The notes: generated by a model not told the origin, from the letters alone. A DNA stretch of 64,000 nucleotides from Gnetum montanum (GCA_015680685.1 MNCI01029584.1:236618-300617); one strand, 5' to 3'; positions 47,313 to 60,283 are shown, counted from the stretch's first letter. Translations and numbers: made by a program.

Positions 47313-48208
47313 TGATGAAGCATCAAGGTTTGGCCACGTTGATAGGATTTCGTTGATGTAACCTTGTCGATGAGATCTTGCCAATGTAATCCCGCCAATG
47401 TAGGGTTTGACCCATTGAAGTGTACCTATTTATGGGGCATCCTAACTAGCTTATAAATGTGCTCCTTCCATCACATTAATGGTAATTCTTTTCACAAGCT
47501 ATAACAAACCTCGAGCAGTTTTTCTTCTCAAAAGTTAGAATATTTTCTAAGTGCCTATAGTAGGAGTCAAAGAGTTTATGGATCTTTATTCAAGCATTGT
47601 TGTACCTAAGCACTGAAGTGTTTGTGGCAATAAAGATGTGCTTTCTAATAAACCATGTAGCACTTATACTAGATTAATTGTTTTCTTCATGCATTTAATA
47701 TTTTAAGTAATTTCCTTCAATGTTTTAAGTAATTAATTAATTAAGCTAGATCAAATAGCGATTCATTAAAACACATAAGTACAATCACTTTGAACATATG
47801 TGTAATTCTTGGTAATCCTAGAAATGCTTAATGCTTGGTAACCCAACAACATTATACATGTTCAAGATGTGTACGACAAGTGGAAGCAAATGCTTATGTT
47901 AGAATTAGTTAAGTGTTAGGTAGTTGATTAGATTGATTTAGTAATTCAATACCTTTATTCATTAATCTTTATTTTGAGGTGACTCAAGACATAAAACATA
48001 AAAATGATAAAAATCCTATGCCTTAATTATACTTAACCATACTCTTGTACTCACAAGTGTAACTAGGAAGACAAAAATTGCAATGGTTAGTTTCACCTTC
48101 TAGAGACTAGTGTACTTGAAAGGCTAGAAGTCCTTGGAATTCAACTAGATCATGCCTAAATGATTATGATTCATATGGTTGGACATACAGTATTCTTACC
48201 ACTCATCA
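47313..48208 (+). repeat. 3' LTR of B1 (about 896 bp) with PPT just before it
   Basis: Begins TGATGAAGCATCAAGG after a weak PPT (TTCATGGGAATA, 47301-47312; the 33-base block around it is duplicated from 47255) and ends ACTCATCA. TATAAAT at 47452-47458; AATAAAG near 47633. The uninterrupted CTAAG at 47606-47610 marks the A1 target site. Confidence 0.85.
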
Positions 48209-50339
48209 ACTAGTAGAGAAAAATCTTATAGATATGACAATGCATAATAAGGCTTCCTAGAAATATTTTAAAAGTTGAATACAAGTGACTTTCTAGTAGT
48301 AATCAGAGGCATGGTAAATAAGGATCTTAGCTAGGACTAATGATAAATGCTCTTGCAGTGAGTAATGATTTGTTGTATGATTTAATGTATATGAATTACA
48401 CCATAAAGGAACATTACTTTAGGGCTAAAGCCTATGGTGCGATGCTAAGAAATAACAAAGTAGTATTTGATGTAGCTTTGGCATAGAATGAGACATTAAA
48501 TAAAGACATGAAGCCTACCTATAAAGATAAAATAAGTATGCCAAAGAATTTTTGAAGTGTAAGGGAGAGGTTGAGGGTGCATTAAAGCTAGCAAAGAAAC
48601 AATCGTAAGAATTATTTACACATAAACAAATAAGGAGCACTATGGATTCCAATAATGATGCAAAATTTTTAGGAAGATTGGAGAAATTAATGGTGCTAAA
48701 CATGGAGTTAGAGGATGATAAGTTAATAATGTACAATAAAATCTTTGAACCTTCAGAGGAGATTGAGTATTTTAAAATCATGTAAAGGATATGAATGTGT
48801 AAAAGAATGAATACATAGAGACCTTCAATATCAATAAAATGAATCTAGAGGATACATTGAGTAGTTTATAGGAACAAATTGCTAATGATAGATTCACAAA
48901 GCATTATATAAAATCATTTAAATTTTCTTTAAGAAAAAGGTATGGGATGTAGAGTAATTCAACAGTAATATCACTATCACTTTTGACTACCTTTAGTAAA
49001 TTTTTAGTAAAGGGTCAAAAGAAATTTGCTGAACTTGAGACTAAAGATTCAGCTCAAGATATTCCACCACCATATTCAAATATTCCTATAGTTCCAAAAG
49101 ATTTTATGATGAAGGAATCTACTACAAAGTTAGAGCTAGAATTATCCACATATCATTTTTTTAATCTTATGAGTACAAATATATTCTTTATTAACTAATG
49201 ATTCTTATTTATCTCCTTGCTTGTATTAAATCTAGTATAACCTCCTTTATTAAATGGTAAAGTAATTTAATTTTAGATTTACCATAACACCATATGTTTT
49301 TTCTATAGTTTACACTTTAATTATTTTATAATATAGTTTGAAGTAGATAATCATTCCTAAGATCTCTAGACAATTTCCTTACATTTCAAGAATTATTTCA
49401 TAACAACCAAAATGACTTACATTTTTTTAGGAAATAAATATTACTCACCATCATATTTTATTAATTTTTATTTACTTTACTAGTTAAGGATTCAATTGAT
49501 AATTTCTAGAATTTATGATGCTTACTTTTAAAATGCAATTTTATCTTAGAATTTCATTATAAGAGTATTTCTCCACACCATTATCTATAGTTATGAATCT
49601 ATAATTTTGGTAGTTTTGTAAATATTAGTTAGAATGTGGTAATGTTTATACTACATTTATTTACAGTCATCAATTTGATTATAGATAGTAAAAAAACATT
49701 ATTCTTAACTTCATGTTAAGCTTGAGGAGTGGTGTTGAAGATTTGGTATGTTCTAGCAAGCTCAACATGCTAGTTAGTTTTTATAGTTAGTCACATCATG
49801 ATCATATGTATACACCATCATGGTATATAATACTATCTACAGTAGTTTGTATTATATTTGAGTTAGTTATTTATAATCAATTTTTTTCACTAATAATAAC
49901 TATATGGTGTATCTATTCATTCAGTGGACATGACAGTTCTATTATAACTATATAAAAGATGAACTTAATTTTTTTCAGAATGTATAATATAATAGAAAGA
50001 ATAATGTATAATATAATGCATAGCTTAGTATATATCTTATGACAAAGATACTTAGTTACTTTGTTTTTCTCTATGTATGCTTTTAGGTTTGGTACATATA
50101 ACACCATAAATTTATTCTATCACATGGTGGACATTTATTTTAATCTCAATAATTATCAAATCATTTCTATTATATCTCAAACTTGGTGATTAAGATCACA
50201 AAACTTCAATACTATTAAAGATAGAATGGATCACCTAAAAATATATTCTTTGATCTCTTTTTATTAATCATGGTGATATCAAACATTTTCAAAATTACAA
50301 ATTATTGAATGATTTGGTATTGATTTTTGGCTTATTCAA
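48209..50339. other. AT-rich remnant between B1 and the copia/gypsy fragments
   Basis: No domain recognised. A degraded plus-strand coding-like stretch (48340-49200; for example NDLLYDLMYMNYTIKEHYFRA) has stops and no family I can name. At 49715-49740 AAGCTTGAGGAGTGG directly followed by TGTTGAAGA looks like a copia PPT plus LTR start on the plus strand, but I cannot find the other LTR end. The rest is low-complexity AT. Confidence 0.4.
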
Positions 50340-50900
50340 AAAATAAAATATCAAAGAACATACTTTTTGAGCTTTTCCAATGCATGCACTACACCATTGG
50401 TTCTTTTTTATTGGTTATGTAGTTCAGTTATGCATCACTATTACTTCTACTAGTATAATAAATGTAGTAGGATATATTTTGATCATCTAGCTATATTTGC
50501 ATTCCTCCCAATGGATAAATTGACGCATCTACCATTATGTAGAAAGGTTAAGACCAAATAAGAGCTTTAGAAGCTTGTAGGATGGTAATATTCCTAATTT
50601 TTTTCAACAATTCAGAAGGTTGCTTACATTCTTCAATCTACATGAATGGTACATATTTCTTTATGATCACCACCAATGATCTAGCAATTTTCAAAACGTT
50701 ATTAATAAATCTATAATAATACCCTATATTCCTAAGAAAAGACCTCATATCTTTTACTATCTAGTATATTTAATCAATTTCATAAATCACTCTAATTTTC
50801 TCCAAATTCATTATAATTCTCTTCTCTAAGACATTTTACTCCAAAATTATGTCCTTCTCAATAAAATTCCTAAAAATAATTACAAATGAAAAATCACTCA
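50340..50900 (-). pseudogene. Ty3/gypsy reverse transcriptase/RNase H fragment
   Basis: Minus strand reads KDMRSFLRNIGYYYRFINNV, then EECKQPSELLKK, MVDASIYPLGGMQI, DDQNISYYIYYTSRSNSDA and VHALEKLKKYVL. This is the RT thumb followed by the RNase H start of Ty3/gypsy type, with several stops. It abuts copia-type integrase sequence at about 50.9 kb on the same strand, so one has been inserted or deleted into the other. Lineage within gypsy not determined. Confidence 0.7.
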
Positions 50901-50904
50901 TATT

Positions 50905-51560
50905 TACATTATAATAAATAGCATCATGTGTATCTAGATGCATCATCCACTATGATGAGAAAATACCATTCATTATTGATAAAGGAAAATTTCATAGATC
51001 GCACAAGTTCACATGAAGGATATCTGATTGTTTCTCCTTTCTTTCCATGCATAATAAGGGAATTTTTATTTATGATATGCACATGTTTCATACACCTCTT
51101 TTGAGATGAGAGAAAACTTCACTCTAATTGTTCATTCTACCACAATCTTGTAATGAGGGTGTAGAGATCTTTTTTAATCATAATCTTGATATGAGGGTGG
51201 AGAGATCTTCTTCTACTTATTAACCTATAACATTTTTCCTAGAAATATCCATACTAAACAAAGCATAAACCTACTTTTCAAGTTTTGAAGTGAAGGTAAT
51301 GATACTATTTTGATTACACAAAGTGTAATCCTTCTGATCAAACACAACTTTAACTTCTTTGAATACCATTGTTCCTATGGAAAGAAATGATATAAAAGTA
51401 GGGATACATATAAAGCACCATTTACATGAATTGTGTGTCTCTCATTAAGCTTGAGAATACATTCTCCAACTCATTAAATTTCATCCATCGATCGACTATC
51501 TATTTTTTAAGCATAATAATCTTGTGCTTTTGATAAGGTCTCACTCAAGAGTAGACTAGG
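50905..51560 (-). pseudogene. Ty1/copia protease-integrase fragment
   Basis: 51410-51290 reads IPTFISFLSIGTMVFKE, VKVVFDQKDYTL and KLEK-stop-VYALF, the copia region between protease and the pre-integrase zinc finger. 51070-50925 reads MHGKKGETIRYPSCELV and WYFLIIVDDASRYT, like the copia integrase stretch around the second Asp. Broken by stops. Its gag lies at 60284-60640, on the other side of B3. Confidence 0.55.
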
Positions 51561-51565
51561 GAAGT

Positions 51566-52439
51566 TAATGAGTCATCCTCTATTAGGCCCTGATGTTGAA
51601 TACCCAATGTTGGAGCCTCGACATCAGAGCCAAGAAGCAACATTGGATATTTCATGTTTTCTCATTTGGGTTGGCCTATAAATACAACACTTGGGCACCT
51701 AGTTGAGACATGAAGAGTAGTAGCAGAAAAAACTTTTAGTTTTTAGTTTTTGGTAGTCTTTCTAAAAGTTATGTTATTTCTAGTGCATTCCCATAGTGTG
51801 ATGTTTATAACCATGCAACACCTTTTGTTTGTGTGTGATGTACTTGGACACATTACATAACTGGCAATAAAGATTGAGATTACTTCCATCATTGCAGCAT
51901 CCACTTAGATTATTATTACTTTGAATTGTTAATTATTTACTACTTTCTTTAGTTAAATTTTACCATTTATTGCTATTAACTATTCTTTTTATTAAGTGAA
52001 ATGTGTAGGCCTTAATCATGAGCATTTAAGTGTAGATTCTTGGTAATCCAGTAGCGTATTGTTTGGCACACCCAGTGACATATGCTTGGCAATCCTAGAA
52101 GTAGTTTCATGAAGTCCAAGATGTATACGAATGATTAAGGGAAAATACCCATTGCACATAGGCTAGTTAGATTTCACTTTGCATTTTTTGTTAGCTTAAT
52201 TAATTTACCTCTTTATCATCATCAGGAGTAGTATAGGACTAGATAACATCATAGGCCTCGATTTGGACTAAACTATACATGACAAAGTTACCACTAGTCC
52301 AAGTGGGAAGATAGCAAATTATAATCAAAGCATAGCATTCTAGATACCACAATTAGTCCCATCCATGGAATTTAATTGGATAGTACGTGAATGCTTGTGA
52401 TTTGTAGGGTTGAGCGTAGGGGTACCTCACTATTCATCA
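51566..52439 (+). repeat. 5' LTR of B3 (874 bp)
   Basis: Starts TAATGAGTCATCC (TG to TA) and ends CTATTCATCA. TATAAATA at 51677-51684, AATAAAG near 51869. By eye more than 10% different from the 3' LTR. Confidence 0.9.
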
Positions 52440-52457
52440 TTGGAACCATTGCCAAGG
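52440..52457 (+). other. B3 primer-binding site, tRNA-Asp type
   Basis: TTGGAACCATTGCCAAGG directly after the LTR; matches TTGGCGCCGTTGCCGGGG with four to five changes, mostly transitions. Confidence 0.82.
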
Positions 52458-52563
52458 ATAGTGATAGTTATCTAGATTAGTTATATTATAAACGATCGCT
52501 ATAAAGGTATTAACAATATATTTTTTAGAAAATATTAAATAACACACACTATAAACCAATAAC

Positions 52564-55085
52564 AATGTCTCTCCCATAGGAAAATGAAAATGCACTATAT
52601 AGTGAACACGTTCATTGGAGAACTAATGAGATATACGATGAAGGAAATTAGAGTGACCAACCTTATGTAGGGGTTCCTTATGATCATGAACACCCTGACA
52701 ACACTCAAAGACTACATTCACCTATGGTAGATAATCTTGGAGAAGATGATGTAGTTCCTAGACTAGGGGAGGCCTCAAGGCCTAAAACCTCCTTCAAATC
52801 AAGAAACAATAAATCAAGGGACCTTGAAGAACACCATAGAAACCATGGCAATTCTTCCTGTTCCTCATCTTCTTTTTTCCCTTCAACATCTGGTTTTGAA
52901 AAAGATGAACATATGTATAGAGATAAAGCTCCACTAAAGGGTTGAACTAAAATTCAAAATTGAACCCACATGAAAAGTCAAAGACATCATTATGAACATA
53001 GAAAGCATCATCAAAATCAAACAAATAGAGATAGAAATTTTCCTCATAACCTATTTGATGAAAAAAAACCCTTGCTAGCCACTAAGAGCCTAATGAAAAT
53101 CACAAAGGTATTAAAGATATCTCACAAGCATTGCAAAAAGATTCATCTACCTAAGCTTAACATGAATAATATTCCTAAATTTGTAGGAGGCTATAATTCA
53201 AATCCACAACATCATTTACAAGACTTCCATGATGCCTGTGCTTTCTACAACATTGAAAGTGGATGGCAAAAGATTACGCTATTTCCTAGGATACTAATTA
53301 ATAGAGCCAAAGTGTGGAATAGGTTATTGAGACCCAATTCAATTTTATGATGGCCCACAATGCTAGAGCTATTCAATGAGAAATACCAAACCTATGCAAG
53401 AGTGTCCAACCTAAGAAGACAAATCTAAGAGTGGAAGCAAGAACAACAGGAACCCTTGGACATGGCCTTAGATAGATATTATGACTTATTAAATAGATGC
53501 CCAAGCCATGATTTCTCTAAGGAAAGGTAACTTTTCCACACCATAGATGGGCTTTGTAATGAAACATGTGAAACCCTTGGGATGTATGCCCTAGTGAAAT
53601 TATATACGAGCTCCAACCCCATCAGATCAAAGAGCTAATCAAGCATATGGAAAAAGAAGAAGGAGAGATATGCAAATGGGAGAATGTTAAAAAATATCAA
53701 TGGGACTCAACTCGTCAATAGAATGCTATCCAAATCTATGATAACAAGAATGATACCACTCTCGATAAGGTGAACCTACAACAAATCTTACCAATATAGG
53801 AGTCTATTGATGAACTAGAAGCAAAGTTTAATAGAATGTCCAAGTGGATATATGAAAATGGTACAACTCTCGTTCAGATAGTCAAGGAGAGAATCATGTA
53901 AAACAAGCTAGGTGATCATACTAAACAAAGGATACATAACCAAGAAATAGTTAGGGACACTTTTCAACAAATGGGAAAAATGGCTAAAGAAAGTGAGGCT
54001 ATAGACTCAACCACAGACAAAGATAATGAATGTGATATCTACATATATGATCATCCAAAGGGCCATTGCCAAGTCTTGTTGCATCTACAAGAGTATTGGA
54101 TAGGTGCTTTAAATCCAAATTTTGTGAAAAAGCACATGCACGAGAGGTTTCCTCTCCCAAAAGGTAATTATAGACAGTTCCACAACCAATCGTACCATCC
54201 TAGGAGGATCCATTACTAGCCTCAACATGGTCATCAACCGCAGTGGCAACAACCACAATCATAGGAAAGGCCATCACCAAATCAACCATATCTGCCAAAA
54301 CTACAAGGATATTATATTCAACATCCTATTTCTCTAACAAGTTCTACATCCTCTACTTCCAATCGTCAATACCACTTTCTTGAGTACCATCAGTCCATGA
54401 CATCTCCTAAAGGATCACCACCTCACACCTCTTACCATCCATCCTACCCTCAATATTCTTATTCTTCACCTCCTTATATTCCACTACCAACAACACAAGA
54501 AGGTTTTGCACCATAATACCAACAAACGAATGTCACTTGTATTGAAAATGTGTATAAACATGTTGATACCAATGGGTTTCAACCACAACATTAGAAATGT
54601 CCCTTCTAGAGAAAAGGCCATAAGCCAAAGTAGGCCATTCATGAATCCATCATATCATCCGAGCTAGCACAAGGCCAATCTGATGCACCACCTTCCTTAT
54701 CTCAACCAACATCCTCTAACCATACACAATGGCCACCATCCATTAGTACTTCAACCCTAAATCCAACCATTGAATCTACAAGTGTGGGGAGACAAATAAA
54801 TCCATGCATACCATATTATGATCAAGGGTACAATCATGGGCCAAAAATCCATAATATTAAAACAACTTCATACCCTCATCAACCATACATATAATGATCA
54901 AGTGTGTGACCAAAAATGTTTCTACCCAACCACCACCACACCACCAATAAACACCCAGTGGCTGGCGTATGGACAATTCCCAATGTTTCATACATGCATG
55001 GATCCTATTAGTCCACTTATTAATCCTTGTCATTGCCAAATGTTTAGTCATGGGGTTGCCCCAATTCTAATCTTCAGGATTTTGA
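52564..55085 (+). pseudogene. B3 gag
   Basis: Starts at ATG 52564 (an early TAG follows). Segments: Glu/His/Ser-rich N-terminus (52724-52945; then HHYEHRKHHQNQTNRDRN at 52985), core LPKLNMNNIPKFVGGYN and LFPRILINRAKVWNRLLRPN (53150-53335), later YDHPKGHCQV (54045), LPKGNYRQFHNQSYHP (54150), then a long Gln/Pro/Tyr/Ser-rich C-terminus to 55085. Same order as in B1 and B2. Moderately broken by TAG stops. No zinc knuckle seen. Confidence 0.8.
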
Positions 55086-57067
55086 AGTGCTTTTCATCTT
55101 TTTGATTTACATGTTTTTGTCATTTCCCTATTTCTTGATCCAAATTTTTCCTATTTCTTCCAATTTTTTTCTAGTTGTTGTTTTCATTTTCTTTATTGAC
55201 TAATGTTACTTGTGAATAAAATGATCATGTTGCCCATTGAAGTGAGATTTTCTTTATGTTTTCAAGTCATAAGGAACTGATTATTTAGACATTGAGACCA
55301 TTCCATCCATCCACTCATTCCATTAGTAAGAGGTTCTTTCTCTAGTCATAATGATAACCTTTTTCATCATCCAATCTAAAGATAACTTCATAATCATTAT
55401 GTCTAGATAAAAGAGTGTAGAACCAAGGTGGAATTAAAGGGTGTGACATTAATGGTATTTGTGGATTCTCTTTAGCCACTTCTATATGTTCTATCATGTT
55501 GCTAAGGTTGTAACCATATCCTTGTAGATCTAACAAAAAATCGGAGTAAGAGTAACTTAAAACGACACTAAATAAACTTCTTTAGGTTCTACTGGAAATA
55601 CATATACCCATGCCTGAAGCTTGGTAGCTTCTCAAAATAAAAAAAAAAGTGAGAATAAAAAAATATAATTAGTGTTCCATAATAAAGCTCCTCCCTTGGA
55701 CAAAATGCCAAGTGATGTTACTCCTCGTGACTCTAATAGTCTTATGATTATCTGCTAATGTGATGAAATGATGTGATGTCACTAAAATGTGGTTTGCACT
55801 TGGTTTGAATCTTGGAAAGAAGGATTCATGATTATTTAACCATTAATGGCACACAAGATTTTATTATGACCATGGTGAGACACCTCATGTTCCAACTTTT
55901 GCAATCCCTTCTACGGTCCATCTCATCTCGTTATCCATGTGATCATAACTTGTGGTTTTGTATAACATAGTGTTATCATCTCAATTTGATGATTTTAACA
56001 TGTGTGTTTTATTTCATAGGTATTCATTGGATTCAACATCTTTAGTACCTATAGGCATTTTTAGGTGTGGTTACACAAGGGCATCATAGGCTAGATCCTG
56101 CTTTGGGGAGGATCCACTTGTGTAACTTTTGTGACTCATACTTTTTTAACATAACCACATCATTTTCCACCTTCCAAGTGCTCAAATTGTTACATTGTAT
56201 TATTTTCATTTCCATGTAATTGATCCATTCACAACAATAGTTTTAATGCCTTTTTCTTGCTCATCCTAGTACTTTTTATGTCGATGACTCCACCTTATCA
56301 CATTTTTAGTGCCTCAAATTGATTTTTCACTTATTCCAGAATGATGGACTTAATTTCAAACCTTCCAACCAATCATGAAGCTTTAGTTTACATGCTCAGG
56401 TACCCCATTCAATGAAAATTTTTGGACCTTGATGTCGTGTACCTAACATTGGGTCCGACGCAACGTCACATACCCAACGTTGGGTCACATAAAGTGTATA
56501 TATATGATCCATGTTGTACTTTGAATTCATTTTCAACATTTTCTACTAGTGGAGTTGTTCAAATTTCTTGTGACCTAGATCTTTGCACACTCATCTTCCA
56601 CTTGCTATATTTTGCTCTCTATAGCTCCAATTTCCTTGCCATTTGGACCATCTAAACCTAGAGTATTTGACTTAGTCGTTGGGCAGGGGGGTGGGGGGTG
56701 GAGAGCATGCTTGCATGTGAAACTTGCATTGAATTACTGAAATTTACTATCACCCAAAAAATATCATAAGGGTAAGAATATTAAAACCTTTAGGAGTTAT
56801 AATGAAAAATCACTCACATTAATTCCAAAAATCCAATTTTTCCAACCCACAGGCCAATAACCATCCTATAAGCCAAATATAAGGAAAAGGGAGCCAATTG
56901 CAAAGGGTTGTAAAAAGATATGGATAACTTTTAGGGATTTTTCTTGAAAAATTTCTAACTCTATGATCATATGCATTATGAACTTAATGAACTAAGGTTA
57001 CAAGTAAGGTATAAACTGATTATAACAAACATAACCTTAGTAAAACTTTATCTTTGCTTGATTGTAG
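55086..57067 (+). other. B3 spacer between gag and accessory ORF
   Basis: AT-rich, no coding domain. Homologous in patches to B1 41641-43788. Contains CCCAACGTTGGG (56477-56488), a perfect 12-base palindrome, and a similar AACATTGGGT just upstream. It ends with the 3' splice-site-like TTTGCTTGATTGTAG before the ATG at 57068. Confidence 0.6.
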
Positions 57068-59240
57068 ATGGTCCCAAAGAGAGGTGTTCAAGGTGAATCC
57101 TTGCAAAGAGCTACTAGTCATCCATGAGGTGGTTGAGGTCAGCAAGGTGAACATGCAGAACACATAGAGTAGGAAGCCCAATCCTTCAACATTCACCAAG
57201 AGGTTCTTGCTACGAGACAATTGGCCCAAGGGGAAGCTGTAAAAGCACAAGCTTCCAAGTAGGGACACCATCTCACATTGCCTCCTAATTTCCTTACTAC
57301 CACTTTAGAAAATTCTATATTGGCTTTAGTTATTATGGAAATAAATTTCAGTCCATTCATGGAGTTTGCTATGGAAGCTATTTGGACACAACTCAAAGTG
57401 TTCCCTTTATGGCCCATTCTATTGGATAGTGGCAAATGGTACCTGGATGAAACTCATCAATTCTAGCACAATAAAGATTAGTGTACCACCATCAACCTCT
57501 ATGGAGTGAATGTCTCTTATTCAGTCAAAGTAATTTCTATGGCTCTCAACCTTCCAAATGAATTGATATTCCCAGTGTGCTTACATAGCCATTTGCAGAA
57601 GATCACTGAAGTAGTCAATTGGGGAAGCAAGGATGATTCCAACCTCGTTTGATTCATGGATGATGTCATACAGTCCACAGTGTCAATGAACCCAACGTAG
57701 GGGGAGATCTCACTACATTTAAAAGGAAAATAATTCTAATAGTCATGATAAATCTCTGGAAATATCGCATCCTTCCAAGTAACACTTGAAACTAGTGAAG
57801 GTGCCATAGTTGTGGTACTGCAACACAAGGATGCAATAGGTGCAATAAAGGTAATCACAGATCATATCAAAGAATCATTTAACATGCTTGTTGTGGCCCC
57901 AAAAAATCTAATAGAAGCTAGAGATGTGAAAGTGTTGGCTGGAACTTCAATGAGTCCTGCAGTGCATGAGGATGTGCTTGATTGACTACTACAAATGGGC
58001 CAAGTAATGACTACCTTGTTTGACATCCCCAGTAATGTCACTATAGACCAATCAAACATCATCATCATGAAAAGGAAATTTGGTCATGGAAAAATTTAAA
58101 GTAGATTTGGCTTTCTTGAGAGTCAAACGATGGAATCCCACCCATTTTTTTCCACTGGACCAACTTGAACAATTCAGGATGGAGGAGCTTACCATGCTAA
58201 CTGAGGAGAGAGTAGTTGTTGAGCAAGAGAAAGAGAAGGTGGTTTGGAATGCCTCTATTTCTTATGCACAATCCTATGCACACAAAAAGGCATTAACCAC
58301 CATACAAGAAAAGAATAAGTAGCTCACTATAGAGAACTCAAGGTTGACCATAGTGGAGAAGAAAAAGAGCATTCTAGAAGAAAGAATCCACTAGTTAAGA
58401 GAACAACTACTGAGGGTCAACCAAGATATTAATAGATTGGCTAGGAAGAATAGAACCCTCACAATGGAGAAGGTTTGTGCTATCTACCAGAAGTCAACAA
58501 CTGAAATTAGTGCATGGAAAAATGAGGCCTAAAAGCATGAGAAACTAAAAGAGCACTTACATGACCAAGTAGGCATGTACAAGTAGATTAATAAAAAGGA
58601 AATCTAGATGGCCAAAGCTCACATCAGCTCCTTATCAGTGTAGAATCCTGAGTGGTAGCCCATCTTGGATAGCTATGCCTTGCTCCATTAAGTAGATGTC
58701 AAGAATAAGGACTTGCATATAGAAGATCTGAAGGAATACATGGCATTGGCTAACCTTAGATATGCCAACCTTGGCATGTTAATAGTAGGTTTCCCTTGAA
58801 ACAAGCTAGAAAAAAAAGTGGCAACCACCTATGCATTATATGAGAAGGAGTTTGCAGATTGAAAGGATGCTTTGTAGAAATTACAAGTGGAAAACTTAGA
58901 ATTAAAGGTGGTTAAGGCCAATTATCAAGGACAAAAGGATGTAGCCTCGGACCTAGCTAGAATATTAACAAATTATTATGAACTCAGAGATAAGGCTAGG
59001 GCCTTCTAAGAAGAACAGTGAAAATTTGTAACTTGGTTTGTGAAGGTTAATTATATGTTCCCACAACTACCATGTCCTTGGGATGTACTGGTGCTAACAC
59101 ACATCGACACAACAACATGGATGGTACATGACCCAAGGATAGAGGAGGAGAAGTTGTATGCATTTCTCAATCGCTACAAATTTCAACATCCTGGCACAAC
59201 CTTCGGGCACCACATGAGCTTCCAAATTTTTTTTTTGCTT
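57068..59240 (+). pseudogene. B3 accessory ORF, coiled-coil-rich
   Basis: Homologue of B1 43789-47046. ATG 57068 (MVPKRGVQGESLQRATSHP) lies immediately after a splice-acceptor-like TAG. N-terminal domain 57330-57600 (FSPFMEFAMEAIWTQLKVFP, NVSYSVKVISMALNLPNEL). The middle, 58150-59010, is strongly Lys/Glu/Gln-rich with leucines in heptads (EERVVVEQEKEKVVW, RLARKNRTLTMEKV), so a long coiled coil. The C-terminus is FVTWFVKVNYMFPQLPCPWD (59025) then IEEEKLYAFLNRYKF. Frame is largely the same over 2 kb with many TAG stops. Function unknown. Confidence 0.72.
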
Positions 59241-59410
59241 TGTAATAATGTGTCCTATCTTTTTTTTACACCATGTGGCATGTTAAGAGTCAATTTTTTT
59301 GTTCATTATTTAAATTAGTCAATAATCCCATACCTACCCAATATTTTGTAAATATATTTTTCCTCATTTTGTTTAACTTGAGGATGAGTTTTCATTCAGT
59401 CTTGGGGGTA

Positions 59411-60283
59411 AGATAAGTCATCCTTTTTCAGGCCCTAATGTTGGATACCTAATGTCAAAGCCCTAATGTCAAAGCTAAGAAGTGACATTGGATATTCGAT
59501 GTTGTCCCCTCTGGGTTGGCCTATAAATATAGCACTTGGGAACCTAGTTGAGACATGAAGAGTAGTAGTAGAATATAGTTTTAGTTTTTAGTTTTTGGTA
59601 CTTTTTCTAAAATTTTTATTATTCCTAGTGCATGTCCATAGTGTGATGTTTGTGATTGTGCAACACTTTTGTTTAAGTGCAACATACTTTTACATGTTAC
59701 ATGATTGGCAATAAAGATCAAGATTACTCCCATCATTGCAACATACACTTAGATTATTATTGCTTTGAATTGTTAATTATTTATTACTTTCTTTAGTTAA
59801 ATGTTTTCATTTATTGTTGTTTACTATTCTTGTTATTAAGTGGAATGTATACGCCTTAATCACAAGTTTTTAAGAGTAGATATTTGGTAATCTAGTAGCA
59901 TATTATTTGGCACACCCAATGACATACACTTGGCAATCCCAAAAGTAGTCTTGCAAAGTCCAAGACGTATATGGATGATTAAGAGCAGATACCCATCGCA
60001 CATACCCTTGTTAGATTTCACTTTCCATTGTTCATTAGATTAATTAATTTACCTCTTTATCATCATCAAGAGTAGTATAGGATTAGATAACATCATACAC
60101 CTCACTTTGGACTAAACTATATGTGACAAAGCTACCACTTGTCTAAGTGGGAAGATAGTGAACTACGATCAAAGCATAGCAATCTAGATACCAAAACTAG
60201 TCCCATCCATGAAATTTGACCAGATCATGCATGAACACTTGTGATTCGTATGGTTGAGCATAGGGGTACCTCGCTGCTCATTA
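59411..60283 (+). repeat. 3' LTR of B3 (873 bp)
   Basis: Follows the PPT CTTGGGGGTA; starts AGATAAGTCATCC and ends GCTGCTCATTA, each end one base from TG...CA by comparison with the other copy. TATAAATA at 59522-59529. Confidence 0.9.

Larger units (their letters stand above)
9591..48208 (+). mobile_element. LTR retrotransposon B1, Athila-like Ty3/gypsy, outer host of the nest
   Basis: Plus-strand element of roughly 12 kb of its own sequence, split by A1 (in its 5' LTR), A2 (in reverse transcriptase) and B2 (in RNase H). Order: 5' LTR remnant, PBS 10196-10214, gag, protease, RT to 13082, RT/RNase H 32242-32838, RNase H and integrase 40060-41640, long spacer, accessory ORF 43789-47046, PPT, 3' LTR 47313-48208. 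Athila affinity is inferred from the tRNA-Asp-like PBS, the RT stretch ALDYLDQVLKRC, integrase GIDFMG, and an extra ORF after integrase. The left target duplication is off-window; the base run after the right LTR is ACTAG. Confidence 0.88.
51566..60283 (+). mobile_element. LTR retrotransposon B3, Athila-like, lacking pol
   Basis: Plus-strand element with LTRs 51566-52439 and 59411-60283 (874 and 873 bp), PBS 52440-52457, PPT 59401-59410, and target duplications GAAGT (51561-51565) and GAAGC (60284-60288). Internal part: gag, long spacer, accessory ORF. Protease, RT and integrase are absent: gag C-terminus passes straight into the spacer homologous to B1 41641-43788. So it would depend on other elements for pol. 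It lies inside a copia remnant. Confidence 0.9.

Noticed and set aside
49913-50107. Minus-strand open frame in the AT-rich part after B1
   Set aside because: Low-complexity Ile/Tyr/Lys sequence, no motif.
49715-50110. Solo copia LTR starting TGTTGAAGA at about 49732
   Set aside because: The left end looks right (PPT-like sequence before it) but no matching CA end, PBS or target duplication was found, so it is not listed as an element.
56422-56655. Open frame of 77 codons around CCCAACGTTGGG
   Set aside because: It lies in the B3 spacer homologous to non-coding B1 sequence; no conservation of the frame.
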